Assembly (NCBI GenBank): GCA_027405735.1
Contig: JAPEHQ010000002.1
Location: 3,298,501-3,362,500, forward strand
From: Mucor racemosus
Lineage: Eukaryota; Mucoromycota; Mucoromycetes; Mucorales; Mucoraceae
Direction: 5' to 3'
DNA length: 64,000 nucleotides
Position numbers and translations under genes: made by a program. The stretch's first letter is position 1, and each line of letters opens with the position of its first letter. This document shows positions 21,288 through 32,978 of this stretch, one piece after another. Below the pieces are notes generated by a model, which was not told the DNA's origin, did no database searches, and saw nothing but the letters and a program-made list of their open reading frames with translations.

Positions 21288-22902
21288 ATGAGTGATCATA
21301 ACGTATTAATTAACCAATTTGAAAGTATGACAGGCTCTAGCCAAGAGCAAGCTCAATTTTATTTGGAAGCAAGCAATTGGGATTTAGAGGTACAGATTAA
21401 ATTTAATGCTAAGAGATGTGTTATTAATCATTTATCAAGTTGGCTATAAGTCAATTTTTCGATAACGCTGGTGCTGATTCACAATCAACAGGAGAACAAC
21501 AACAACAGCAACAGCAACAGCAACAGCAACAACAACAACAAGCAGAGCCTTTTGCTCCAAGATCTAATGTTTCATCTGGTTCAGCTACTCCTACCAACAG
21601 AAAAGCTCCTGCTGCTGGCTCGTAAGTTGAATTGACAAACAATAAGCATCATCATTAACAAAATATACACGTAGCTCCAAGATTCGTACATTGAGTGATA
21701 TCAATTCTTCTGGCCAAAATAATGATTCAGATGATGATGAACATGAAAATCTGTATGCTGGCGGTGAGAAATCGTAGGTTTTATATAAAGGGTTCAAAGA
21801 TTTATCACGGGTTTTAACATATAAATAGTGGCATGGCTGTTCAAGGACCTAATAAGCGTGGCGGTGCAAGTGGTAGTAATGATAACAGTTTGGTTGATCA
21901 AATCTTGAAAAAAGCTGCAGAGTATGTTATTTATGAAAATATGTGGAAACTGCACATTATTAATAGATAATTGATTAGAGGTGGAGCTGCTCCTGAAGAG
22001 GAACAAACAGAATCTCAAAAGAAACCAAGTTATTATACTGGATCAGGATATAGATTAGGTAGTGAAGATGAGCCTTCTTCATTGGCTCAACCTGCTACTT
22101 CTTCCACTCCTGTTGCTGAAGATGATGAAGAAGATCTTGAGCCTGTAAGTTGAAACAAAATATAAATTTATACATTTGTTAAAAAAGATATTACATTAGA
22201 CCACTCGTCATTTGACATTCTGGCGTAATGGTTTTAGTGTAGATGATGGGCCTTTATATTCTTTCAGCGATCCTGCTAATCAAGAAATGTTGACAGCTAT
22301 CAATAGCGGGTAATAATATTGCATTATTCTTGAAGAAAAAGTATAAATATTAACAACTTTGATATAGCCGTGCACCTTTATCATTGCTTAATGTTCGTCA
22401 TGGTCAACCTGTAGAAGTTCGTGTTGTAAAACGTGTTGATGAAGATTATACTCCTCCTCCCAAGGCCCCACCAAAGCCTTTTGAAGGCACTGGTAATCGT
22501 CTTGGCAGTCCAGCTGCATATACAGCGCCAAGCCCAACTCCTGGAGCTTTCCCCGGTAGCTCTAGCTCAAATGCCGGTGCTGCACCTACAGTTGATGAAA
22601 GCCAACCTACCACAAATATTCAAATTCGTCTTGGCGATGGATCCAAGATAATTGCCAAGTTGAACCATACTCATACCATTGCTGATATTCGTCAATACAT
22701 TGAATCGTAAGTGTGATTATTAATCAAAATCTATCAGTTTGATATTAATAATCTTTTTTTTTTTTCATTTTATAGAACTAATCCTGCTTCAAGACCTTAT
22801 ATATTACAAACAACTTTCCCTGTCAAGGAACTCAAAGATGACAATCAAACATTGAAAGAGGCTGGTTTATTAAACAGTGTCGTTGTCCAACGTTATCAAT
22901 AA
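21288..22902 (+). CDS. SHP1: p47/Shp1-type UBX protein (p97/Cdc48 adaptor)
   Basis: Adaptor that recruits ubiquitinated clients or membranes to the AAA ATPase p97/Cdc48. Eight exons: 21288-21389, 21440-21621, 21675-21773, 21829-21921, 21979-22144, 22200-22309, 22368-22706, 22776-22902; introns of 50-69 nt; 405 aa. Domains in order: UBA (about 1-45, [16 protein letters not shown]), poly-Gln tract from CAA/CAG repeats, the p47 block IRTLSDIN...NLYAGG, SEP domain (about 217-280, [19 protein letters not shown]), Pro-rich linker and UBX (about 327-405). The UBX S3-S4 loop reads TTFPVKEL, the FPxK/R p97-binding site. Exon phases agree throughout. The poly-Gln run between UBA and SEP is the only oddity. 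Confidence 0.92.
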
Positions 22903-23424
22903 ATAAATGTTCTTTTTTTTTATAAATATACAAATGTTTCAGGAATTTTTTTATGGCAATAAAAGTAGATTATACCATGTAGCAAAATTAAAAACAGTAG
23001 TTAAAATCATGAAGAATTTGGTGGTAATTTTTATTTTCTCATAAATGGTTTATTATTTTATTATATTGTGAATATATAAAAGAAAGCTACATAAAAATTA
23101 TATTATTTTTTTTTTAGAAAAAAAAAGGGGAAGGGGTTACATATTGTGTAGGTGAATAATTATAATATTGTTAGTAAGAGATATTACAGTGTTATTCAAA
23201 TGAAAATAAGGTAGACGAAGTAATTTGATTAATACACAAAAAAAGTGGGGTGGATGTCAATATCAATAATCATATAAAGAAGGGGGGGTCTACCCAAGCT
23301 AGCTTATGCAGGCAGAAAATTATGCTGTCAATTAAAAATTCTAGACAGTTCCCAATCGAAGAAGAAGCAAATAAAGTAAAGAAAGTTATACAAAGTTGTG
23401 TTGTTCTAGTAAGCAGGGTTTGGA
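22903..23424. other. intergenic between convergent genes
   Basis: 3' ends of the UBX-protein gene and the zinc-finger gene face each other. T-rich tracts (22911-22922, 23104-23116). No gene supported. Confidence 0.5.
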
Positions 23425-24477
23425 TTATTCAGCAAAATCATTTTCATCGTAATCATGCTTTTGAACCAAGTGGCGGTTAAGAGCATCTCTACGACTGAAA
23501 TGAGATTTGCAATCAGTACATTTGTATGAACGCTCGCCTTGGTGGACAGTAGCAAGGTGACGATCTCTATCATGACGACGATCAAAGCTCTTGTTACATC
23601 CTTCATGAAGACAATCAAACTCCTTAATTCTGTTCTTGTCGTGAGTTTTGATATGAGTTGTCAGATTATATCTTCTCTTGGATACATGAGAACACATTGG
23701 ACAATGATAGATCTTGGCTTCCTTAGGCTTCTTGGCTACAGAACCATTCTTGGCAGAGGAAGTCTTGGTTTTTTTGGTAGTAAAAGTATTAGAAGTTACT
23801 GCGGTATCATCATTAGAAGCCTTTCTCTTTCTTGACTGTTCTTGTTTTACAGGCTTTTCATCTTTCTTTTGCTGTTGTTGAGCCTCTTCTTCAACATAGT
23901 CTTCATTATCATTTTCACTGAGAGGAGAAGAAGGATCGAAACCCAACAATTGGTCTAATGAAATATCTTGGTTTGATTGATTTTCAGTATTCATGGATTG
24001 TTGAGAAGAATTAAGAGGAGGAAATAATGAATCGGAATCTTCCTCGGTCACAGTCTCCAATTTAACTGTTGGAGAGGGCTTTGATTCTGCGGTAGGTGGT
24101 GAGGGATAAGATAAATATGGAGTCTTTGATTTGTCAATTAGCAAAACGCTTGGGTCACCATTGAATTTAAGAGGATCATGTGTCAACTTGGCAATGTCAC
24201 TATTCTCATGGCCATCTAAATAACCAGCAATGAAGACATCCTTGGAATTTGCATTTTGTTGATAATTGTTTGCAAATGAAGCATACATTAAATAAGGTGA
24301 AATGTCTAATGCAGTGTCAAAAAATGGTGGTGTATCTGCACTGAAATTATCTAGGAATGGAGTGTCCATATTTGATGAATCCAAGTAAGGAGTTGCCATT
24401 GCAGGCGAAGATTGGATGTTGATGTTATTGTTGTTGTTGTTGTTGTTGTTGTAATGAATTGGGTTAAAAGTAAACAT
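23425..24477 (-). CDS. C2H2 zinc-finger transcription factor, Crz1-like finger order
   Basis: Single exon, 350 aa. Three consecutive C2H2 fingers fill the C-terminus: about 257-279 (C259, C262, H275, H279), 287-312 (FDCLHEGC ... H) and 318-341 (C320, C323, H336, H341). The contact helices read RRYNLTTH, RRHDRDRH and RRDALNRH, the same YNL / HDR / DAL series as the calcineurin-responsive factor Crz1 of yeasts. Ahead of the fingers is a Lys-rich nuclear localisation-like stretch (SRKRK ... KKTK ... AKKPKE), and an acidic, Gln- and Asn-rich N-terminal region suited to activation. Whether it is a Crz1 orthologue is inference; no calcineurin docking motif was identified with confidence. Two RFX X-box palindromes lie 180 and 520 bp upstream. 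Confidence 0.8.
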   Translation of the reverse strand: MFTFNPIHYNNNNNNNNNINIQSSPAMATPYLDSSNMDTPFLDNFSADTPPFFDTALDISPYLMYASFANNYQQNANSKDVFIAGYLDGHENSDIAKLTHDPLKFNGDPSVLLIDKSKTPYLSYPSPPTAESKPSPTVKLETVTEEDSDSLFPPLNSSQQSMNTENQSNQDISLDQLLGFDPSSPLSENDNEDYVEEEAQQQQKKDEKPVKQEQSRKRKASNDDTAVTSNTFTTKKTKTSSAKNGSVAKKPKEAKIYHCPMCSHVSKRRYNLTTHIKTHDKNRIKEFDCLHEGCNKSFDRRHDRDRHLATVHQGERSYKCTDCKSHFSRRDALNRHLVQKHDYDENDFAE

Positions 24478-24655
24478 TATTTGATTTACTAAAATAATAA
24501 AGTTGCTGGAAAAAAAAGTAAAAAAAAAAAGAAGAGAAATCAGAAATCGAAAAATTGGTCCTATTTATATTCATTCGGAAATTGATCGAAGTGGCCAGAA
24601 TCAAGGGGTTTTTCAGGAATTTGTCATCTGAACACTACAATGTGATTCGTAAATG

Positions 24656-24669
24656 GTCGCCATGGCAAC
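24656..24669. promoter_or_regulatory. RFX-type X-box
   Basis: GTCGCCATGGCAAC, one mismatch from the perfect palindrome GTTGCCATGGCAAC; 179 bp upstream of the zinc-finger ATG. Confidence 0.6.
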
Positions 24670-24996
24670 CATATTTCCATTAAAAAGATATCGGTTATTC
24701 AATTCTGAAACTGCAAATGCTTTATTTTGGTAACTTTGACGTGGCCTTTCGAGTCAAATTTTATTCTCATCAACATTTAGAGTATGTTTTCATGATTGAT
24801 TCAGTTAGAAAATGAATATAATGAAATAGCACTGTGAACAGTAAACCCATGTTGTATAAAGTACGATACGAAAATGAATTAATAATCCATTTGACTCAAA
24901 GGGAGATATCCATCCCTTAATCCTTGTACCACCAATATAAAAAAAAATTTAGCTTTTTTTGATTCATAATTTGGTCCACGTAACGGGTGTGACCCT

Positions 24997-25010
24997 GTTG
25001 CCATGGCAAC
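24997..25010. promoter_or_regulatory. perfect RFX X-box palindrome
   Basis: GTTGCCATGGCAAC, exact two-half-site palindrome known for RFX binding; 520 bp upstream of the zinc-finger gene and next to a long T-tract. Confidence 0.65.
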
Positions 25011-25014
25011 GACC

Positions 25015-25048
<34 letters not shown>

Positions 25049-28000
25049 ACACAAGAAAATTTGATCCAACATACCTTTTATCAGATTTCTTTGTAAATCC
25101 AATATTTAGATTTGCAAGTATTAAGATATATAAAATTTCAAAAGTATTTACATGCTAAATTTCGATATAACTCGCTTAAATGAGGAAATTTGTGGAAGCA
25201 TTTGAATGGTTCAACTTTTTTTTTTTTTTTTTTTTTTTTGAAAAGATATGGAAGATTAGCCTTGGTTATGAATCTACCCCATATTTAGTCTTCATTCATG
25301 GCTAAATTTTTTTCTTTTCCTAATTTGGGAGTCCTATTACGTTTTTATCCCTTTCCGAAAACAAAATTGACTCATACAGCCAAACATTGAAATTCTCTAT
25401 TTGAAAAATAAAAACCTAGGAATATCGATAATATGTATTCAATTGTAATCGAGTCAAAAATAAAGCTTAGATGCATTTTCTAAGGCTTAAAAAATATTAT
25501 ATTAGAAGCATCTAGAAAAGAATTGAGCCCAATGACTATCATATATTACTAATTCATTCAAGAATAAAATGGTTGATTATTAATGAAATGTCGAGATCAG
25601 ATACATGTGTTCAACTCCGATTCCATTGAGTGCTTCCATAATTCTGTAAATGGTAATCATTGTTCTCGCTCATTCCATGTTCCTACGATTCGCTGTTGTA
25701 CTAAAAAATCACCAGGATATAAGAAATACCGATAAAAATGAACCATGTTAATATATATTATATACACATTGTATTCAATCGAGCAATTGCTCGGCTAACT
25801 CTGTGTTGATTCGTCATTCTTGTGCTCAATTAAGACAATCTGCCCTATTTAGGCATTACGTGTGTGTCCATGTGAGGATGGGTAAAACGGATCAAGTTTG
25901 TCCGTGAGTCCGCGCCGCTTGTTTAAATCGCCCCCTGAGAAATTTGTAACCTATTGATTGGCCTACGTACTCTCTAGTCTTTTATGCATTGCTGGGGGTG
26001 TCACCACCTATAGGATCTTCAAATGTGACATAATTTTCACGAGCCAGTCTGTTATCCTTTGGTCAAGTTTGTGATCCAATACCACGTATTGCTGGTTTCT
26101 TTATGCAGCAAGACGTACAAATCGAGATTTGTTTATATATCTCATATTAGCCAATGTATCGAGAGAATTTAAATCTTTCTCATGATGAATTCGATCCTCC
26201 ATTCTGATTTGATATGTCGCTCCTCATCAGATTTTCTTCATTAATGCTGTTTGATGCTGATCATTGTTATAATTCCCATTTTTCGTAAGTGCATGTAGAG
26301 TATTTAATATTAAAAAGTTGTTTCGGTCCATATATCAGCATACCATGCTATAATGAGCTCCACTTTGGTATGCCAATATAACAATGCCGCATTTTTAATT
26401 TATAAAATAATGGCAAATATCCCTCATATTGCGTTTTGTAGTTTATTATTTCCCTTAGCACCTTGATACACTACTTTTAAAGGATTATTTATATATGTTT
26501 TTTCAGTACTTTTTAAACTTAAACCAAATTTTAACTATTTACCAAGCCGTATGCATACTTTCTATATATATATATATATATATTTGAAATTGTGATTAAC
26601 GGAATCAAATCTTTCGTCACCAGAATGCTACATCGCTCGAAATCGCTCTTTTTAATTTAAACCCTCATTATTGGAACATTTTATTAAAGTAATACCACGA
26701 CAAAAGTAACCAGTTTTAGTTGAATCTGAGAATTACTAGATAATTTCTTTATTTTTATATACAAAAATAGCAAAATTCCGTATATTATTTTACAAAAAAG
26801 TTAAATACAAACCGAAAAATACACAAAATCAAGAAACTTTACTCGCTGAAACAAGACAAAATCATGGAACAACAATAATAAAAATTTGTTATAAAAACCT
26901 TCGTCTTATTTTTATGCCTACCTACTTGTGTTTTTTACATAAAAAAACGAGTTAATTCAACCAATCTTCGCAAATTCGATCAAAAAGCAGCATTCTGAGC
27001 TGAAACGAACATTGTATTACGGCCACAAAAATAGGCGTTTTAATGAAAAAATAATACGAAATATCAACTTTATTTGTTGCTTGTTGGCCAAATAAATGAA
27101 TCAAAGTGTACATATACATTTACAATATACGATATGAATACTCAATTATGTGTATTTCTGTCTAAATCATCAAAAAGGCGATGTTTTCAAAGAATTATTT
27201 TATGCATATTTCGCACAGATTCGAAGCTCAAAATTAGTCAAAACTAATTCTTGGATCATGTATCTTCTTGCTTTATTTTTATCTCGATTTTTTTTTGGTG
27301 ATGAAAAACATGATGCACATTGACCTCTCAACCCTTACAGATATAAGCAAAAATTGACGAAAATCGTTCAGCCGACATTTTGACCCCGAAAATGGGATTT
27401 TTCACTATACCTTTCCTAAGCTCAAAATGACCGTATTTCTTTAATGCTGTATATGAAAGCATTTATTTTTCTTTTAATTATTTGTAAAATAGGTTTTTGT
27501 GCATAAAACCGTAATTTTCACTTTTCAAATTTGCGCGATTTTTTTGGTGAAAAACTTTTAATTGAATACCACCATTCGATGCAGAGTTTGACGTTCTATT
27601 TATAATACTTAATAAGCTTTGTAGAATTAAATATTATTTTCTAGAGGAAATTTCGAAAAAGCAAAAAAAAAAATCCAAAATGACATTTTTTTTTTTTTTT
27701 TTTTTTTTTATGGGATGAAAGTTAAATAACATTTTTTACGATCTTGGAGACCACTGCCGAAAGTCGGTGTTTAAATATATTTCAATGCATGATTTTGCAT
27801 TGAAAGCTTCAAACAACTCTTGAAAAACATAGATTCCTGTCTATTTAATTGGGCAAAAAATAGGTGAATAGATTATGTATACTTTAAACTTGTATTCCAA
27901 AACTAAAAGCTAGATATATTTGCTTGAATCCGAAATAAAATCCTTTAAAATTCTATTACGTAACTGATGGAGAATTGAGCGTTTGATTTTGATCACAATA

Positions 28001-28702
28001 AATACTGCTAAAAGATCAAGTCAATTCATAGACCACTGTCAAGAAGGAACTCATAATTCTTGAAAATAAAAAGAAGAGATGTTCAATAACTACTGTTTCT
28101 TCAGAAGCTAAATATCTTACAATAAACCGATATTTTTCTTCATCCAAATAGGGCAAATACATTGGAGTCGTTGTCACAATTACGCTTACAAATATCTTCA
28201 AGCGATGTTTATACCACTTTAAATGAGAAAAATAACTATGGAAAGCTTCAGTGTCTAAAGGTAATGAATATAGTTTGGTATCAGTTTATTTTTAAAATCA
28301 TATGGTCATATTTCACAGTCAAAGAGGATGAAGGAGAACGACCAAAGGGAAGAAGGAAGAGGAGGAGGACAATAGAATGAAAGAAGAGGAGAACAAGAAC
28401 ATACAAAAAAAGCGATACAATTATTTAGTAACTTGTCCTTGCATTATCATTAAATATTATTCTAACTATTGGTACAATACGATGAAAAGCCTCTTATAAT
28501 TAAGTAAAACAGGCCTACGGCGGCACAAGATGTACACTGCGTAAAGGTGTTGACTGGCTTGTTATTTGTATAATAAAAGATTTCAATTAATTTATTGAAT
28601 TTTAAGGTGAATATTTCTGTCTAAATAAGGAGTGGAGATGTCATACATAGTGAATGCATTTTAATGTAAGTGTAATGATGGTAATAATGGGTAAAAGATG
28701 TA
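25011..28702. other. long intergenic region with poly(T) tracts
   Basis: No gene supported in 3.7 kb. Poly(T) runs at about 25018-25047, 25216-25239 and 27687-27709. A (TA)n run lies at about 26563-26582. A slightly GC-richer patch lies around 25860-26060. Sequence about 27540-27720 weakly resembles the 371-bp repeat (TTGTAG/ATATTATTTT/AAATTTCGAAAAAGC order). The frame at 28016-28201 and 28162-28380 is not gene-like. Confidence 0.4.
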
Positions 28703-30649
28703 TTAGAATTCAAATGTCTCATGATGAACAGAGAATTTATGTTTCACAGCTTCATTGATCACAGTACGAGTAAATAAAGTTGATCCACAAACATGAGCCC
28801 ATACTTTGCGCTTCATATTCTCATCCTTGATTCGGTCCATTTCTGTGTTAATTTGAGGCCTTGAACCAAAGGATTTTCGAAAACCTTCTAAATTATCGAT
28901 GGCTGTAGGAACATTTTCATGCATTCTGGTAAAAAATATCGATATAGATAATTGAATAGGCAATACAGCTGATTTAGATCTTGAATCCCAATAGCGAAAC
29001 ATATCAATAAAAGGTTTCATTTCGTCTATTCAGAAAAAAAAGTTAAAAAATAATGATTCTGTTTCAAACACTATATCGTAATTTACGGATATTTTGGACA
29101 GCCCAAGTCAAATAAATATGGTCAGTAGTTACTGTGCAAACACCCATAGACCTCTTATCTACTACTTCTTTAATAATAGATAATGCAGGTGTGATACCAA
29201 TACCAATTGCAAATAAAGCCAGTGTTGGATAGTCTTGATATCGAAGATGAGGGCCATAGGTTCCATCGATATATATTTGTAATCCCTGTCCCTTTTCGCT
29301 ATTATTGGCAGCATTCATGAGCTCCTTTGTCTTTTGACCTAAAGCTTTGATATGAACTGTAGCTATGGTTTCAGTTTGGTTGTTACCAGATAAACCATTA
29401 CCTCGTTTGCGAAGAATGTTGGCTGTATCATTCAAGTAGTCATTTTCTGAAATAGAATCACCAATGCTTTTCTTTTCGGATTTGTTGTCGATAATAGCAG
29501 AGCTATCACCAGTAGGGTTTACAATACGTTCTTCAATTCCTGTATCATCACCATCTGGAGTTACATGGAAAATTTCAGATACTGTAAATGGATGCCAATT
29601 TGCATATTCCCATGTCTTGCGACCATTCATTACTATGGATGTAAAAATGTACTGACCAGGACGGAAAGCATCTAGTAGCTTGTTTTTAAACATCACACGC
29701 ACAATACCTTCTTGAGTTTCTGTAGGTGTAGAAACAGCATCAACTTGTATAGATGTTGACTTGATGCATCGAGATTTATACGAACGTACAACACGATCTG
29801 AGAACCAGAGAACAATAGAAGGCATTAAAAAGACCATACAAGTAGTTTCATGCCAGCAAGAAAAGATAATAGAAACCAAGAGGAAAATGACATGAGAATA
29901 GTAAAACACTTCAAAATAGTTGCGACGGATGTATTCGACAGACGTAATAAACATTAAAAAGTATGCCAACATGGCAATAACCCCTGTAGTTTGTTCAGTA
30001 TCATAGAAAAGAGCATCTTTGACAATATAAGTTTTACGATAAGCCTTAATCCTATTTCAATGATTCAATAAAATGGGTCTACAAATTCAATATAACACTG
30101 TACTTACATACGCCATATAAAATGAGGGAGTAATTCAGCAACGCCAATACGTGCAATAATCCGATGATAAGGAATCAATTCCTCAAATGTCATTCCCGAT
30201 AATTTGGGTAAGATTGAGTTTCTTTGTGCAAGAAAGAAAACCAAACCAAAATTTGCCAATCCAACAAAAGCGGCACGACGATCAAAATAAGTTATATCAG
30301 GCACAGTGTAGTAAGGAATGTCATCTTCCAATTTGAAAGGGGCAAAGAAAATAAAAAGCAAGTTTTGTACAGTAAAGAAAGATACACAGAGAATAGTTTT
30401 GATCGAGATCATGTCAGTTACAAATGGAATTCGAACGGTGTATTCAAGATGATTCATAAGCCCATGGCCCGGTAAATCGGCAACAACACTGTCATCATTA
30501 CCTACTAATCTTTTCTTTCTGATAGAATAGATACGAATTCTATTTAATTGGTACCCAATACAATAAATAGTGAATATGCCCCACCAAAAAATGGCATAGG
30601 AATAGCCAACAAGGAAGTATTGACTAGTGGTTTTAATGGTATAAGCCAT
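28703..30649 (-). CDS. ferric reductase / NADPH oxidase family transmembrane protein
   Basis: Exons 30649-30108, 30051-29087 and 29025-28703 (introns 56 and 61 nt) give 609 aa. The haem-binding membrane domain has the four ligands in two helices: His162 and His176 (PYHRIIARIGVAELLPH), His234 and His248 (YSHVIFLLVSIIFSCWH), each pair 14 apart. The cytosolic part has the FAD motif HPFT (334-337), the NAD(P)H motif GIGITP (464-469), a linker rich in Ser/Asp/Asn (about 355-410), and the typical aromatic C-terminus HHETFEF. It moves electrons from cytosolic NADPH across the membrane to extracellular Fe(III)/Cu(II) (FRE) or O2 (NOX). Absence of EF-hands and the overall length favour ferric-chelate reductase; no calls on substrate are certain. 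Confidence 0.85.
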
Positions 30650-32631
30650 TTAAATGATTATTTTGAGAAAATAAAGAAAGAGATGGAGGGATTTGTAGAA
30701 ATAAATATAACTAAAATTTATACTTCTTAATTTAACATAAAAAGTTTATGAGAAATTAAAAACTTTTTTATTAGCCAATTGATTCGATCTGTCGAACATT
30801 TATTTTACTGATTTTGGATATTTTTGTTATCAGATTGATAAGAAGAAACATCTAAACAGCCATGAGATATGCAATTACCAGGTAAATTTGCTCTTGTTTC
30901 TTACGTCTCTGTAATAGAAAATGAAACATGGAAATTAAATATAACATGTTTAAATGAATGAGAAGGATCAGTCGAAAGCTTATAATTCATCATTAAATAA
31001 GTATATAATATATCCTTAAAAGTATATTTTTGTTTTATTTTTGTTTATGTAACAGTAGTTTTAGATCATTCTATTAAAGCAGATATCATTATAACAAATG
31101 TTGTGTAACTTACCACGTATTCATCTCCTTTTGTAATTCATGTTTTAACCAGTAAAATAAATGATCAATTACCCATAAAAAAATTCTAAATGACACATAT
31201 TGAACACAGGATCTGTGCCAAGCAATAAAAAACGGGATATTTAACCAAAATGCTTACCCAAAAAATTCTTTATAAAAAAAATTAATCTAAAATTCTTGTA
31301 ATTGCATAGATTTTTATTGTGTAGATACCCAATATTTCCAAAATAATCAATGAATACAAGAAAAAATTATTACTAATTCATTATCTGGTTGCCATTTTGA
31401 TTTTTCGTGATGCCCCTCCTATTCAATTCTTTCCAGCCCCTCAACAACAGCGCTTATAGCGCCAAACAAAATCATTATTGATACATTTACAACGTTAATT
31501 AAATGAAAAGTGCTTGGCATAATCTCGTTGATCTACCCGCAGTGTTACATTTGAGTAAGAAATGCACCTGTGCGATTAAATTTCGATAATATTTTCATTG
31601 CTCTTTTGAAGATTTATGGTATAGACTCTTCTTTTTCAACACGCGATGTATAAAATTTATAATGTTAAAACACATACATCCGCGGTCGGGAAAAGGTTGA
31701 TAATAAAACTAGATCAAATGTCTGATAAAGGTTGTTGCAAGTTTTAATTGCTTCAAATAATTACATCGCTGTCAAAACTGATGATCTCTATACTAGTTAT
31801 CTCCTGCTGTTAGTTTCTCAGTACTACGTCGGATATAATATGAACTATAATACAAACACAAATCCCGGATTTCTCTGATTATTCAAATTTTTTATAAAAA
31901 ATTTATAATGGCATTGAAATGAAATAGTATCATATGTCTTGATATCTGATTTAAACTTTATTTTTTCGATGAATATATGTACTTCGAATGATTAATTTTG
32001 TCAAGACAGATTGTTGTATGCTATCTTTACGATAAAACAATATAAATAACATCTCATTATAAAATTTTGATCTCATATCTATTTTGAATGTCAACAAGGG
32101 ATTTTATAGATATATACATAACTATATATTATGACATGTTATTTCTGTTTGTTTTCCTAGAAATATGAAGAACTCTAAGAGCTATATTTTTTTGCAGTTA
32201 CAGTAAAGATGTTATTGAATTATTATCATATTACATTATTAACAAGTTAATGTAAAAAATAAATCAAATAAATGCCAGATCATAAAAATAATTTTCACAC
32301 AATAAACATTGTGTTATTCTCTCTTTTATTTTTTTCATCCCACTATAATTTATCACTTCATTTTAGACATTTCAATCCAGTATAAATAATCGTGTTCAAA
32401 AGAACATTTTCTATTTATCGTTTTATATATAATATATAGACCATTTATACAATAGGACATCTTAAAACCTAGTGCTCATTTAATAGATATTACTGCATTG
32501 GCCATAGTCTATTAGTTTTCTTCTACTTTACTTTCAACATTATTTGTAACAACACCCAAATCTCAGTTTTTTAAAAAATAAAACAATATATAGCTACAGA
32601 CACCTACATTCAAAAGAAAAATAAAAAAGAT
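30650..32631. other. intergenic
   Basis: AT-rich 2-kb spacer from the reductase promoter to the tRNA-Met gene. I see no gene or repeat in it. Confidence 0.45.
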
Positions 32632-32703
32632 GCTCCCTGCCAGGATCGAACTGGCGACCTTCAGATTATGAGACTAACGCTCTACCGACTGAGCCAAGGA
32701 AGC
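32632..32703 (-). tRNA. tRNA-Met (CAU), elongator type
   Basis: On the minus strand: acceptor GCTTCCT pairs with AGGGAGC with one G-T; D arm GGCTCAGTCGGTAGAGC; anticodon loop CTCATAA (anticodon CAT); T arm GCCAGTTCGATCCTGGC. 72 nt, no intron. Box A (GGCTCAGTCGG) and box B (AGTTCGATCCT) are intact. A T-rich terminator follows (rev. of AAAAAAG at 32624-32630). Confidence 0.95.
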
Positions 32704-32761
32704 TACTTGATATTTTGTCAAGTGTCATTTTTAATAAATAGTAATAGTAAATATATTAAGC

Positions 32762-32930
32762 TCACGTGATATATATCACGTGCATTCCGACCTGTTCGGT
32801 TGGATAGATCTGTTCGGTATTTAGTCATTACTAGTTATGAGTATATAAGCTCATGTTATATACTTCAATAATAAACTTCTTTCTAATATAAATCTATTAC
32901 TACTACATTTATTAATAGTCGTTCCTTACA
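32762..32930 (+). repeat. LTR-like repeat upstream of tRNA-Met
   Basis: About 169 bp, aligned by eye with the reverse complement of 38701-38873 at roughly 80% identity. Starts TCACGTGAT, contains a perfect 20-bp palindrome CACGTGATATATATCACGTG (32763-32782), a block GATCTGTTCGGTATTTAGTCA, a TATA box GAGTATATAAGCTCA, and ends TTACA before unrelated sequence. It is 58 bp from the 5' end of the tRNA and its TATA points away from the tRNA. Best read as a solo LTR of a tRNA-targeting retrotransposon; no reverse transcriptase is linked to it here. Confidence 0.65.
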
Positions 32931-32963
32931 GACTAAACATATAAAACATAACTAAAATACCTA

Positions 32964-32978
32964 ATAGCCTTCGGCTAT
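32964..32978. other. short perfect hairpin
   Basis: ATAGCC-TTC-GGCTAT stem-loop immediately downstream of the LTR-like repeat. Function unknown. Confidence 0.4.

Noticed and set aside
28016..28380. Short frames on both strands
   Set aside because: No ATG-supported, protein-like or spliced continuation was found.
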